Part shown: one piece after another, positions 18,010 to 27,065 of the stretch | Layout of the letters: every line of letters starts with the position of its first letter | Numbering within the stretch: the stretch's first letter is position 1 | Assembly: GCF_017948595.1 (NCBI RefSeq) | Contig: NZ_JAGFBV010000014.1 | Coordinates: 49,042-113,041, forward strand | Direction: 5' to 3' | From: Flavobacterium geliluteum | GTDB taxonomy: Bacteria > Bacteroidota > Bacteroidia > Flavobacteriales > Flavobacteriaceae | DNA: 64,000 bases | Notes under the pieces: model-generated | Databases searched by the model: none | Told to the model about the DNA's origin: nothing | What the model saw: only the letters and a program-made list of their open reading frames with translations | Translations under genes and position numbers: made by a program

Positions 18010-18017
18010 TATTTTTG
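18010..18017 (+). promoter_or_regulatory. -7 element of guaA, near-leaderless transcript
   Basis: TATTTTTG ends only 3 nt before the guaA ATG at 18021. With the usual 4-7 nt from this box to the start of RNA, the transcript would begin at or next to the A of ATG. No good TTG -33 is seen. Confidence 0.5.
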
Positions 18018-18020
18018 CGC

Positions 18021-19550
18021 ATGCAACACAACGTACTTATTTTAGATTTCGGATCGCAATATACACAACTTATTGCGCGTAGAGTTCGCGAATTAAATAT
18101 ATTCTGCGAAATTTTCCCATACAATCACTTTCCTAGTGATCTATCATCTTATAAAGCAGTTATTTTAGGAGGAAGCCCATTTTCTGTTCGCGCAGAAGAT
18201 GCTCCACATCCTGATTTATCTCAAATTCGAGGCAAACTACCCATGTTAGCGGTTTGTTACGGAGCACAATATTTGGCCCATTTTAGCGGTGGCGAAGTTG
18301 CGGCTTCAAACACCAGAGAATATGGTAGAGCTAATTTGTCTTATATTAAGGAGAATGAAGTTTTCTTTAACGGAGTTTCAGAAAACAGCCAAGTTTGGAT
18401 GAGCCATAGTGATAGTATTAAAGCTTTACCAACAAATGCCGTAAAATTAGCGAGCACGCATGATGTAGAATTTGCGGCTTATAAAATTGAAGGTGAAACG
18501 ACTTATGCTATTCAATATCACCCTGAAGTTTTTCATTCTACGGATGGATCAAAAATGCTGGAGAACTTTTTGGTAAATATTGCCGAAGTGCCTCAAAACT
18601 TTACTCCAAATGCTTTCGTTGAAGAAATGGTAGCAGAATTAAAAGAAAAATTAGGAGATGATAAAGTCGTTTTAGGATTGTCCGGAGGAGTAGATTCTAC
18701 TGTAGCTGCCGTTTTATTACATCAGGCGATTGGTAAAAATTTATATTGCATTTTTGTAAATAATGGTTTACTTCGCAAAAATGAGTTCCAAAATGTATTA
18801 GATCAATACAAAGGGATGGGATTGAATGTAAAAGGAGTAGATGCGGGAGATCGTTTTCTTGGCGAATTGGCCGGAATCAGTGATCCTGAAACCAAACGTA
18901 AAACGATCGGACGTGTTTTTATAGAAGTTTTTGATGACGAATCACACCTGATTGAAGATGTAAAATGGTTGGCGCAAGGAACTATTTACCCAGATGTAAT
19001 TGAGTCGGTTTCTGTAAAAGGGCCATCGGCAACGATCAAATCGCATCATAATGTAGGTGGATTGCCGGATTATATGAAATTAAAAATTGTGGAGCCACTT
19101 AGAATGTTGTTTAAAGACGAAGTTCGAAGAGTTGGCGCTACTTTAGGAATAGATCCCGAATTATTAGGAAGACATCCTTTTCCGGGGCCAGGATTATCAA
19201 TCAGGATTTTGGGGGATATTACTCCGGAGAAAGTTCAGATTCTGCAAGATGTTGATGCTGTTTTTATTGATGGATTAAAATCTTGGGGATTGTACGATAA
19301 AGTTTGGCAGGCTGGAGCAATTTTGCTTCCTGTAAACAGTGTAGGAGTGATGGGCGATGAGCGTACGTATGAGAAAGTTGTAGCGCTTAGAGCTGTTGAA
19401 TCGACAGACGGTATGACCGCTGATTGGGTTCATTTGCCTTACGATTTCTTGATGAAAGTGTCAAACGATATTATTAATAAGGTAAAAGGCGTGAATCGTG
19501 TGGTTTACGATATAAGTTCAAAACCACCAGCAACAATTGAGTGGGAATAG
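18021..19550 (+). CDS. guaA: GMP synthase (glutamine-hydrolysing)
   Basis: Converts XMP to GMP using glutamine and ATP. Glutamine amidotransferase domain 1-190: catalytic Cys79 in AVCYGAQ, His/Glu pair in IQYHPEV near 167. ATP-pyrophosphatase domain from about 200 with [13 protein letters not shown] (PP-loop, near 222), GRVFIEVFD, and the C-terminal dimerisation domain ending PPATIEWE. 509 residues, normal for the family. The frame runs back to a TTG at 18015 inside the -7 box; ATG 18021 is the real start. A 15-bp hairpin follows. Confidence 0.97.
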   Translation: MQHNVLILDFGSQYTQLIARRVRELNIFCEIFPYNHFPSDLSSYKAVILGGSPFSVRAEDAPHPDLSQIRGKLPMLAVCYGAQYLAHFSGGEVAASNTREYGRANLSYIKENEVFFNGVSENSQVWMSHSDSIKALPTNAVKLASTHDVEFAAYKIEGETTYAIQYHPEVFHSTDGSKMLENFLVNIAEVPQNFTPNAFVEEMVAELKEKLGDDKVVLGLSGGVDSTVAAVLLHQAIGKNLYCIFVNNGLLRKNEFQNVLDQYKGMGLNVKGVDAGDRFLGELAGISDPETKRKTIGRVFIEVFDDESHLIEDVKWLAQGTIYPDVIESVSVKGPSATIKSHHNVGGLPDYMKLKIVEPLRMLFKDEVRRVGATLGIDPELLGRHPFPGPGLSIRILGDITPEKVQILQDVDAVFIDGLKSWGLYDKVWQAGAILLPVNSVGVMGDERTYEKVVALRAVESTDGMTADWVHLPYDFLMKVSNDIINKVKGVNRVVYDISSKPPATIEWE

Positions 19551-19561
19551 TACTATTTTTG

Positions 19562-19597
19562 CAATTAAGGCGTTACATTTGTAACGCCTTAATTGTT
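19562..19597 (+). terminator. Terminator after guaA
   Basis: Perfect 15-bp stem 19562-19576 / 19581-19595, loop attt, short T tail. It sits just before the LysM gene, so that gene needs its own promoter or read-through. Confidence 0.8.
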
Positions 19598-19612
19598 TAA
19601 AACCTACTATTT

Positions 19613-21532
19613 ATGAAAGAAAAATTAACGATTTTATTTGTATTTCTTTTAATTTTTAACAAATCCTCTGCCCAAGAGTCGTTTATCGAACACAAAATTG
19701 AAAAAGGAGAAACTGCTTATTTTATTGCCCAAAAATATAAGGTTTCGATTGATGAAATTTACAAATTCAACCCGGGATCTCAAAGCGGAATCCAAGACAA
19801 CCAAATCATTAAGATTCCTGTTCACCCCGAACCAAAAACACTTCAAAACCAACAAACAACGCATGTTGTTGCAGCCAAAGAAACGTTGTTCGGAATCTCA
19901 AAACAATATCACGTAACAGTTGAAGCTCTTCAAAATGCTAATCTCGAGATTCTTAGCGACGGTTTGCAAATCGGTCAGGAATTAAGTATTCCGCAAAAGA
20001 TATTGAATGTTCCAAGAACCGAAGTCGCTATTTCCTCAAAAGGAATACACCAAGTTTTGCCCAAAGAATCGTTGTTTAGTATTGCTCGAGAATACAATGT
20101 TTCGGTGCAAGATTTAGAAAATTTAAACAAAGAAATACTTCAAAATGGATTGCAGATTGGTCAGGCAATTGTTATTCCGAATAAAAGAAAAACCATAGAC
20201 GGGAGAGTTCGCGTTATAAATCAGGAGACTATTTTTCATGTGGTAGAACCAAAAGAAACAAAATATTCTATTGCAAAAAAATATGGCATTTCGATTGAAA
20301 AACTCGAAAATCAAAACCCTGAAATTGTGAATGGTTTGGTCGAGGGAAATCAATTGGCGATTAATGTAAAAGAAATTAAGCCAGCGAATGACAACGAAGA
20401 ACTGATGTTGGCTTTGGCCGAAAAGCAAGTTGTAGTTGAAAAAACAAAAGCCAAAACGGTTGAATTGGAAGATCTGAAAGACAGATTGATCGTTCAGAAA
20501 GAAATGAATCAGAAGATTATAAAGATTAACGATTTGAATGTTAATTTGAATGAAATGAATGCTTCAAAAGAAAATTCTGTTGAAAAATTACGTCTGGTTC
20601 TTGAAGCGAACAAAAATGTACAGGATGTTTTAATGTCCAAATTAGATTCATTAGTAAATACGATGAATGACGATTTGGCAGAATTGAAAAGAATGGATGT
20701 TTTGAATGTTGACGAATCTAAAAGACTAGAAAAACTTTCGAACGAAAGCATCGGTAAAACCAGCGAATTGTCCTCTCAATTAAAAAAAGAACTGGCAGAA
20801 AACAGGAAAGCATACGCTGGTTTGATGAACAAAGTAGAGCGAATTGCAGTTGAAGAAAATCAGGAATACAAGAAAAAAATTCGCGAAAGCTCCAAAAAAA
20901 ATACGACAGAATCCTTGCAGCAACGTCTTTCATTAGAGGATATAAAACAGTATAAAATAGAGCAGGAAAAAGGTGATGCGCAAAATCAGCTGTTAATTTC
21001 GAAGATAGATTCTTTAGATACTCAGAAAAAAATAGAGGTAAAACGGCATATTAGCAAAGCTACTTTTTACAGTATGGAAGCTCGTAATTTTGATGATAAA
21101 CTGGCTTTGGTAAAACTTAAAAAATATCAGAATGATGCCATCGAAAAAGAACGGAGAGTTAACGGAGATAAGGTTTCAAAGGCAATTTCGAAAGAAGAAA
21201 TGCAGTTAGAACTGAAACAAAATCCTCTTAAAAACGAGAAAAATGTAAGTATCGAAGTTTATGATAATCTTAAAGAAATTCCTAATGGCTATTATTTGGT
21301 TTTAGGTACCTTTACAGAGTCGATTCCAAGGGACAAATTGATCATGAAACTAATAGATTCAGGAGATTTTAATGCTAGTTTTTTCTTTAATATCAACAGT
21401 CTCTCGTATTATGTATATTCAGAAAAATACAAAAATATGGAGGAGGTTTTGTATAAATGCAAGCAAGAAGAAGACAAAGAATTGTATCAGAATATTGTTA
21501 TTGTGAAGGCCGAAATTGACCTTAGGCAATAA
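19613..21532 (+). CDS. Exported protein with four LysM, long coiled coil and SPOR-like end
   Basis: 639 residues. Signal peptide 1-20. Four LysM repeats (about 27-70, 84-128, 145-190, 208-252), each with the pattern ...V..KET...IAK.Y.V....L...N, which bind peptidoglycan glycan chains. Then about 280 residues of Lys/Glu-rich coiled coil (260-545) and a terminal domain (about 562-639: NGYYLVLGTFTES, SLSYYVYSEKYKN) that looks like a SPOR-type fold found at the end of Bacteroidota envelope proteins. The design suggests a periplasmic spacer or tether between the wall and another envelope component. Followed by a second LysM protein; no name is known to me. Confidence 0.8.
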   Translation: MKEKLTILFVFLLIFNKSSAQESFIEHKIEKGETAYFIAQKYKVSIDEIYKFNPGSQSGIQDNQIIKIPVHPEPKTLQNQQTTHVVAAKETLFGISKQYHVTVEALQNANLEILSDGLQIGQELSIPQKILNVPRTEVAISSKGIHQVLPKESLFSIAREYNVSVQDLENLNKEILQNGLQIGQAIVIPNKRKTIDGRVRVINQETIFHVVEPKETKYSIAKKYGISIEKLENQNPEIVNGLVEGNQLAINVKEIKPANDNEELMLALAEKQVVVEKTKAKTVELEDLKDRLIVQKEMNQKIIKINDLNVNLNEMNASKENSVEKLRLVLEANKNVQDVLMSKLDSLVNTMNDDLAELKRMDVLNVDESKRLEKLSNESIGKTSELSSQLKKELAENRKAYAGLMNKVERIAVEENQEYKKKIRESSKKNTTESLQQRLSLEDIKQYKIEQEKGDAQNQLLISKIDSLDTQKKIEVKRHISKATFYSMEARNFDDKLALVKLKKYQNDAIEKERRVNGDKVSKAISKEEMQLELKQNPLKNEKNVSIEVYDNLKEIPNGYYLVLGTFTESIPRDKLIMKLIDSGDFNASFFFNINSLSYYVYSEKYKNMEEVLYKCKQEEDKELYQNIVIVKAEIDLRQ

Positions 21533-21628
21533 TTAAAAAAAGAAAAAAATAAGCAAGTTTTACCTGATTGGCATAAAAAATGTTACCTTGTTTTTTAAAT
21601 TAGAAATTAAATTGTTTTAACCCCTATT

Positions 21629-23686
21629 ATGAAATATTATTCGACATTATTATCTCTTGTTTTTTTTACCAGCAGTTTTGTGTTTTCGCAAGAAAAAGTC
21701 ATAAAATATACTGTTTCAGGTGGAGAAACGATAAATCAGATTGCGGTAAAATTTAAGGTTACGCCTTTTGACATTTATGAGTTAAATCCAGATGCAAGAA
21801 ACGGAGTAAAACCTAATACTGTATTGTTGATTCCGAGTGTGGGAGCAAAAAAAGCGAATGCTAAAGGAAATTTAGTTGAAAAAAATGTAAAAGGTAAAGT
21901 AACACATAAAGTATTGCCAAAAGAAACACTTTTTGGTATTGAGAAAAAGTATGATGTTACAGATGAAGCCCTAAAAGCAGCTAATCCATTTTTAGTTTCA
22001 GACGGATTGCAAATAGGACAGGAACTCATTATACCGTCTAATAAAAACACAAAACAGAATTCAGTTGCCCCTGTAAAGACCAGTTCGGGCTCAGGAAAAT
22101 ATGTATATCACGATGTGGTAGCAAAAGAAACTAAGTTTTCGATTGCGAAACAATACGGAATTACTATCGAAGAACTGGAAAAACGCAATCCTGAAATTGT
22201 TTCGAATTTGCCCATCGGTTTTCGACTGACTATAAAAGGAAAAGCTCCTAAAACGGAATCGGCTACTGTCACTACAAATGTTGCAAAACCGGCAGAAAGC
22301 AACAAAGCAACTTCCTACATGCAGTATCAGGTAAAACCAAAGGAAACATTATATAGTTTATCACGAACTTTTCATCTGTCTCAAGAAGAATTAGCGGTTT
22401 TAAATCCTGCTCTTGCTGAAGGACTAAAAGAGGGAATGGTTTTAAAAGTTCCAACAGGATATGTTGCACCAGCTCCAATTATTGAGCCGCAACAATCAAC
22501 TCCCGATTTGGTGGAAGAAAAAGCTGGAGAAAATAATGGTTCTATAAAAATAGTGGAAAAAGTAAAATCGGAAACGATTTCCGTTAATCCTGAAGTGGTT
22601 GAATTGACCAAACCAAGAGGACAAAACGATCGTAAAAAGTTGGTCTTGTTACTGCCTTTCAATTTGGCAAAAATGCAAAATGATACGGTAAGTGCCGCAA
22701 ATCGAATAAAAAACGATAAATTTTTGAATATGACACTTGATTTTTATTCAGGTGCTATGATGGCAATAGATTCGGCCAAAACCTTAAAATTACCAATCGA
22801 TGTTGATATTTATGATTCGCAGGAAACCAAAAGCAGCTCGAATATTTCTGGTCTGATTGCAAAAAACAAATTACAAAATGCTAATGCTGTGATAGGGCCT
22901 TTTTATCAAAGTAATGCAGAGGATGTGGCTAATTTATTGAAGATGTACAACGTGCCTGTTATTTCACCATTATCGAAAGACAAAGCCAATCCGATCGATA
23001 ATTTGTATCAATCGGTTCCAACAAATGATGTGGTTCGTAATGCTGTTTTTGACTATATGCGTTCTAAAAACGGAAACATTGTAGCCGTTGTGGATAAGAA
23101 AAAAGAGTCGGTTATCAGTTATATCAAAGAGAATCAAAAAGGAGTAGTTTTTGCATCTTTGAATGAAACAGGCGGTCTTGATGTGGCGCAATTAAAAAGT
23201 CTATTATTGCCTAACAGAATAAATTATGTGGTAATGGAAACAGGTAACACTGCGATGGTAAAAACAACTATCAAAGCAATGTTGGATGCGCAAAAAACAT
23301 GTGAGGTACAATTGGTGATTTTAGAACCTAATACTACTCTTGATACCGATGAGATTAATTTTGAGAATTTGATTAAGTTAAAATTAATGTATCCTTCTGT
23401 AAGCAGAGAAAGTGATGATCAGACTGTTTTAATTTTTGAAAAACAATACAGATTAAAAAATAAGGTCAATCCCAATACTTTTGCAACCAGAGGTTTTGAT
23501 GTGACTTTTGATGCGATGATGCGTTTGATGCAAGGAAAAACGTATCAGGAAACAGCCGATTTAATGACTACAGAACAAGTAGATAATAAATTTCAATATT
23601 ATAAAAAAGAAGACGGCGGGCACGCCAATAAAGGAGTCTATATTTTGTATTACGACACCGATTTAACATTAAAAGCAGCCAATTAA
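21629..23686 (+). CDS. Exported four-LysM protein with periplasmic binding-protein domain
   Basis: 685 residues. Signal peptide 1-20 (ends FVFSQ). Four LysM repeats (about 25-68, 91-133, 153-195, 230-272), a Glu/Ser-rich linker to about 325, then a type 1 periplasmic-binding-protein-like domain (about 335-680: KKLVLLLPFNLA, DFYSGAMMAIDSAK, ANAVIGPFYQSNAEDVANLL, VISPLSK). The last part resembles the amino-acid ABC receptor/LpoA-like fold. By analogy, a wall-bound sensor or regulator of peptidoglycan synthesis is possible, but that is inference. Ends 1 nt before the OsmC gene. Confidence 0.85.
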   Translation: MKYYSTLLSLVFFTSSFVFSQEKVIKYTVSGGETINQIAVKFKVTPFDIYELNPDARNGVKPNTVLLIPSVGAKKANAKGNLVEKNVKGKVTHKVLPKETLFGIEKKYDVTDEALKAANPFLVSDGLQIGQELIIPSNKNTKQNSVAPVKTSSGSGKYVYHDVVAKETKFSIAKQYGITIEELEKRNPEIVSNLPIGFRLTIKGKAPKTESATVTTNVAKPAESNKATSYMQYQVKPKETLYSLSRTFHLSQEELAVLNPALAEGLKEGMVLKVPTGYVAPAPIIEPQQSTPDLVEEKAGENNGSIKIVEKVKSETISVNPEVVELTKPRGQNDRKKLVLLLPFNLAKMQNDTVSAANRIKNDKFLNMTLDFYSGAMMAIDSAKTLKLPIDVDIYDSQETKSSSNISGLIAKNKLQNANAVIGPFYQSNAEDVANLLKMYNVPVISPLSKDKANPIDNLYQSVPTNDVVRNAVFDYMRSKNGNIVAVVDKKKESVISYIKENQKGVVFASLNETGGLDVAQLKSLLLPNRINYVVMETGNTAMVKTTIKAMLDAQKTCEVQLVILEPNTTLDTDEINFENLIKLKLMYPSVSRESDDQTVLIFEKQYRLKNKVNPNTFATRGFDVTFDAMMRLMQGKTYQETADLMTTEQVDNKFQYYKKEDGGHANKGVYILYYDTDLTLKAAN

Positions 23687-23687
23687 T

Positions 23688-24089
23688 ATGACATCAAAAG
23701 TAACCTATTTAGGGGATTTAAGAACGAAATCAATTCATGTGCAATCGGGAAGCGAAATTATTTCTGATGCGCCATTAGATAATAACGGAAAAGGAGAAGC
23801 TTTTTCTCCAACGGATACTGTAGCAAACGCTTTGGCAAGTTGTATGATGACAATTATGGGAATTAAAGCTCGCGATTTAAACATCAATATTGCAGATTCT
23901 ACTGCAGAAGTAACCAAAATTATGAATGCCGAACCAAGAAGAATTGGAGCTATCGAAATTGTTTTTGATATGAAAGGCACAGAAGACGAAAAGAACAAAA
24001 CAATCTTAGAAAGAGCTGCAATGACTTGTCCTGTATTTTTAAGTTTGCATCCAGAAATCGAAAAACGAATTAGTTTTAATTGGAATTAA
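23688..24089 (+). CDS. OsmC family peroxiredoxin-like protein
   Basis: OsmC/Ohr proteins reduce organic hydroperoxides with a pair of cysteines. Both are present: ALASCMMT (about Cys54) and MTCPVFLSLHP (about Cys117), at the spacing normal for the family. 133 residues, cytosolic. The start is 1 nt after the upstream stop, so it is translationally coupled to the LysM/binding-protein gene, although no functional link is evident. Confidence 0.88.
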   Translation: MTSKVTYLGDLRTKSIHVQSGSEIISDAPLDNNGKGEAFSPTDTVANALASCMMTIMGIKARDLNINIADSTAEVTKIMNAEPRRIGAIEIVFDMKGTEDEKNKTILERAAMTCPVFLSLHPEIEKRISFNWN

Positions 24090-24114
24090 TTTTATAAAAA
24101 ACATATTTACAAAA

Positions 24115-24145
24115 AATAAGGGTACTTTTTGAAGGTACCCTTATT
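24115..24145. terminator. Terminator between convergent genes
   Basis: Stem 24115-24125 / 24135-24145 (aataagggtac / gtacccttatt), loop tttttgaag. On the minus strand it runs into a T tract, so it best terminates the GH109 gene; it may also stop the OsmC transcript. Confidence 0.75.
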
Positions 24146-24168
24146 GCATTAAATACTAACCAAAATAT

Positions 24169-25548
24169 TTATTCTGAAAATTCTAATTTTTTTAATTTAT
24201 TCCAGGCACCACGTGTAAAATCGGGAATTTCTACCGGAGCAGAATTATTATCAAGAGAGATTTCTGTCAAAGGGCCTAAACAAGACCATTCGGCCAAATC
24301 ATAGACATCCATGTCTAACGGAAGTCCTTTTTGAAGGCAATAGATCAAACGATAATCCATTACAAAATCCATTCCGCCGTGACCGCCCACTTTTTTGGCT
24401 TTTTCTTCAATATTTTTTACAATTGGATGTTTGTATTTTTCCATCAATGCTTTTTTTACTTCCTCAGGAACAAAAGAGTGTGCACTTAATTTCTCATGAT
24501 TTGGTTTGACATCATCTCCCAATTCTTTTCCGTCTAAAGCATAACCTTCAAGTGGGTATTTGTTGGCAAAACCTTTTGTGCCGCTCAACTGATACATTCT
24601 GCTATATGGTCGGGGTGATGTTACATCATGCTGAATCTGGATTGTTTTTCCGTTTTCGGTACGAATCATCGTCATTGTGTGATCTCCATTTTTAAAATCT
24701 TTAATTTCTAGTCCTGATTTTTCTTTAATGTAAGCTGGATTTCCTACTGCTTTAGTATCCATAGAAACTAAGAAATTCATTTTATCGCCACGATGAATGT
24801 TCAAAGCTTGGCAGGCTGGTCCCATCCCGTGCGTAGCATAGATATCACCACGATGTTTGATGTTGTAATCCATTCTCCAGTTGTTCCAGTATTCTCCCCA
24901 AAACGGTTGAAGCCCATGAATATAAGAGCCTTCTGCGTGAAGGATTTCTCCAAATAAGCCTTGTTGCGCCATGTTTAAAGTAGTCAATTCAAAAAAATCG
25001 TAGACACAGTTTTCTAATTGCATGCAATGTTTACGAGTTTTTTCTGAAGTATCAATTAGTTCCCAAATTTCCTTCATAGTCATTGCTCCAGGTACTTCGA
25101 TAGCCACATGTTTGCCGTCTTTCATTGCTTGCACGCCAATAATTGCGTGATGCTTCCAGTCGGTGGCTACGTAAACTAAATCTACATTGGGTAAAGCAGT
25201 CACTTTTCTCCAGGCATTTTCGTCTCCAAAAAATTCCTGCGCTTTTGGAAACCCTTGTTTGGTTAAAATTTCGTTAGCCGATTGTGTGTTTTTTTCCAAC
25301 ATATCGCAAAGAGCTACAATTTCTACACCAGGAATATGCGTCATTCTTTCGACTGCTCCGGGACCGCGCATTCCAAGTCCAATAAAAGCCACACGGACAG
25401 TAGGTAACGGAGCAGTAGCAAGACGTAAAACATCTTGCTGACCTTTTGCACGAGCTGGCGCTTTGGTTTTTATTATTTGTGCAGATACAATTGTCCATCC
25501 AAACAAAAGACAAGTGACTAACATGAATTTTAAAATACTAGTTTTCAT
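24169..25548 (-). CDS. GH109-type glycosidase, probable alpha-N-acetylgalactosaminidase
   Basis: GH109 enzymes keep NAD bound and cleave terminal alpha-GalNAc by transient oxidation; they belong to the Gfo/Idh/MocA fold. The 459-residue protein has a signal peptide (1-23, ends VSAQ), the dinucleotide loop FIGLGMRGPG (about 56-65), CDMLEKNT, and the signature YATHGMGPACQALNIHRGD near 238, where the His after YxT is the conserved active-site residue of the family. The frame opens 12 codons earlier (25584), but the ATG at 25548 gives a clean signal peptide. Last gene of the susC-susD-DUF3472-GH109 run. It could be another periplasmic Gfo/Idh/MocA protein, but the signature is a good match. Confidence 0.85.
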   Translation of the reverse strand: MKTSILKFMLVTCLLFGWTIVSAQIIKTKAPARAKGQQDVLRLATAPLPTVRVAFIGLGMRGPGAVERMTHIPGVEIVALCDMLEKNTQSANEILTKQGFPKAQEFFGDENAWRKVTALPNVDLVYVATDWKHHAIIGVQAMKDGKHVAIEVPGAMTMKEIWELIDTSEKTRKHCMQLENCVYDFFELTTLNMAQQGLFGEILHAEGSYIHGLQPFWGEYWNNWRMDYNIKHRGDIYATHGMGPACQALNIHRGDKMNFLVSMDTKAVGNPAYIKEKSGLEIKDFKNGDHTMTMIRTENGKTIQIQHDVTSPRPYSRMYQLSGTKGFANKYPLEGYALDGKELGDDVKPNHEKLSAHSFVPEEVKKALMEKYKHPIVKNIEEKAKKVGGHGGMDFVMDYRLIYCLQKGLPLDMDVYDLAEWSCLGPLTEISLDNNSAPVEIPDFTRGAWNKLKKLEFSE

Positions 25549-25635
25549 AATTGAATTAATTTTATTTGAAATATTGATAATCAAAGTACTGACTATCGGT
25601 AAAATATGTTTTTTATTCTTTTTTTTATTTGAAAA

Positions 25636-26958
25636 TTATGGCAAAGTACTGAAATTTATTTCTGGTTTTTTATTGTTTAAAGGTCTTGTAAAAGTTGTAC
25701 TTGGAGTGGTATAATTATCGAAGAAACCTCCGTCTTTCAAATAAAAAGAGCCATTATCAAGTCCGCCTGCAAAGTCCATTCTGTATCCTTTTTCTCCTGT
25801 ATTATCAGTTGTAAAATGAACCGAATTGATTTCTGTCCAAACACCTTTTTCGTTACAAATCCATTGATTATTAAACAAAACTTTGCGCGATAAATCTCCT
25901 TGTTCAGGAATAAAATTTTCTAAAAAAGAATGAAATCTTTTTAAATAGGTATTTGTTTCAGGACGACTAAAGCTAGCAATTAATAACCATTTATTGAGTT
26001 CTGGTGCAAAAAAATAGGCTGTGTAAGTTGTCGTGTTGTTCGCTTGTGGAATTCCGCGAAGTAAAAATTTATAGGTATTTCCTGCTTTCCAATTGTATTT
26101 GAGATAGCTTTGTCCGCCAGATCCTTCGTTTCCAAATTCGCCTGTAATAACATTTTCGCCTTTCTTTAACAATTTAATTTTATGAGAATCCGGAATAGTA
26201 GTCGGATCATCAGTTTCAAAAGGACTCCAAATAGAAAAAAGAACCCTTCTTTCGGTGGCAGAATTTACCTGTATTCCAAAATATCCTTCGCCGAAACCAT
26301 TTGCCATGAAGTAAGAACCAATTTTATCTTCGTTTTCAGGAACCTTAATTTCGTTATAATACCATTCAGCATTGGTATTTTCAGGCACTTGGTAATTCAA
26401 ATGAACCGAAGGACCTCTGCGTCCCCAATGAAAAAAATCACCTTTATTATTAGGTACATAAGCAATTTTGCCATCATAATCAGGACTACTAATTGTGAAA
26501 CGACTAATAGACGGAAAACGATTTTCGGTTTTACTAATTCCTTTTATTTTGACTGCTACATATCCTTCCTGAGCGATTTTCCAACTGCCAGCTGTAATCG
26601 TTTTTTTTGAATTAGCATCTATTTTTATCTTTTTAGATTCTCCATTAATGGAAAATTCAAGTTCGGATGTACCATAAACTTCGATAGGCTCTTCAACAGT
26701 AATCTGAAAAGTACCTGCTTTATAAATTCTAAAGTAGGCCGTAAAATACTCACTGGCATCACTCCAGTTTTCGATGCCGTTATCTGTAATTGTTGTACTT
26801 TCCAGATGTTTAGAACTGTAAGCATTTCCTGCTAAAGGTAGCGAAATTTTGGTTTTTGGATTTTCAATAGCGATTTCTTGTATAGTAATATCGTTGCTGT
26901 CGGCGCAAGAAAAGGATAATAACATTGAAGTTAAAACTAAGTAAAATTTATTTTTCAT
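25636..26958 (-). CDS. DUF5077/DUF3472-type lipoprotein of the utilisation locus
   Basis: 440 residues. Lipobox SFSC (Cys18). N-terminal half (about 30-150) fits DUF5077, a beta-sandwich resembling carbohydrate-binding modules; C-terminal half (about 165-420) fits DUF3472 (HLNYQVPENTNAEWYYNEI, SGGQSYLKYNWKAGNTYKFLLRG). Such pairs are frequent in Bacteroidota glycan loci and are likely surface glycan-binding or unknown hydrolase proteins. Gap of 87 bp to GH109, and the gene follows susD by 107 bp, so probably one operon. No catalytic residues can be named. Confidence 0.82.
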   Translation of the reverse strand: MKNKFYLVLTSMLLSFSCADSNDITIQEIAIENPKTKISLPLAGNAYSSKHLESTTITDNGIENWSDASEYFTAYFRIYKAGTFQITVEEPIEVYGTSELEFSINGESKKIKIDANSKKTITAGSWKIAQEGYVAVKIKGISKTENRFPSISRFTISSPDYDGKIAYVPNNKGDFFHWGRRGPSVHLNYQVPENTNAEWYYNEIKVPENEDKIGSYFMANGFGEGYFGIQVNSATERRVLFSIWSPFETDDPTTIPDSHKIKLLKKGENVITGEFGNEGSGGQSYLKYNWKAGNTYKFLLRGIPQANNTTTYTAYFFAPELNKWLLIASFSRPETNTYLKRFHSFLENFIPEQGDLSRKVLFNNQWICNEKGVWTEINSVHFTTDNTGEKGYRMDFAGGLDNGSFYLKDGGFFDNYTTPSTTFTRPLNNKKPEINFSTLP

Positions 26959-27065
26959 CTTTTTGATTTATTGGTTTACATGACTTCTTCTTTTTTTTTA
27001 ATACAACCTCCCTAATGTACTAGTTTAGAGAGGCTATATTATCAAAAAACAATAAAAACTAAAAA

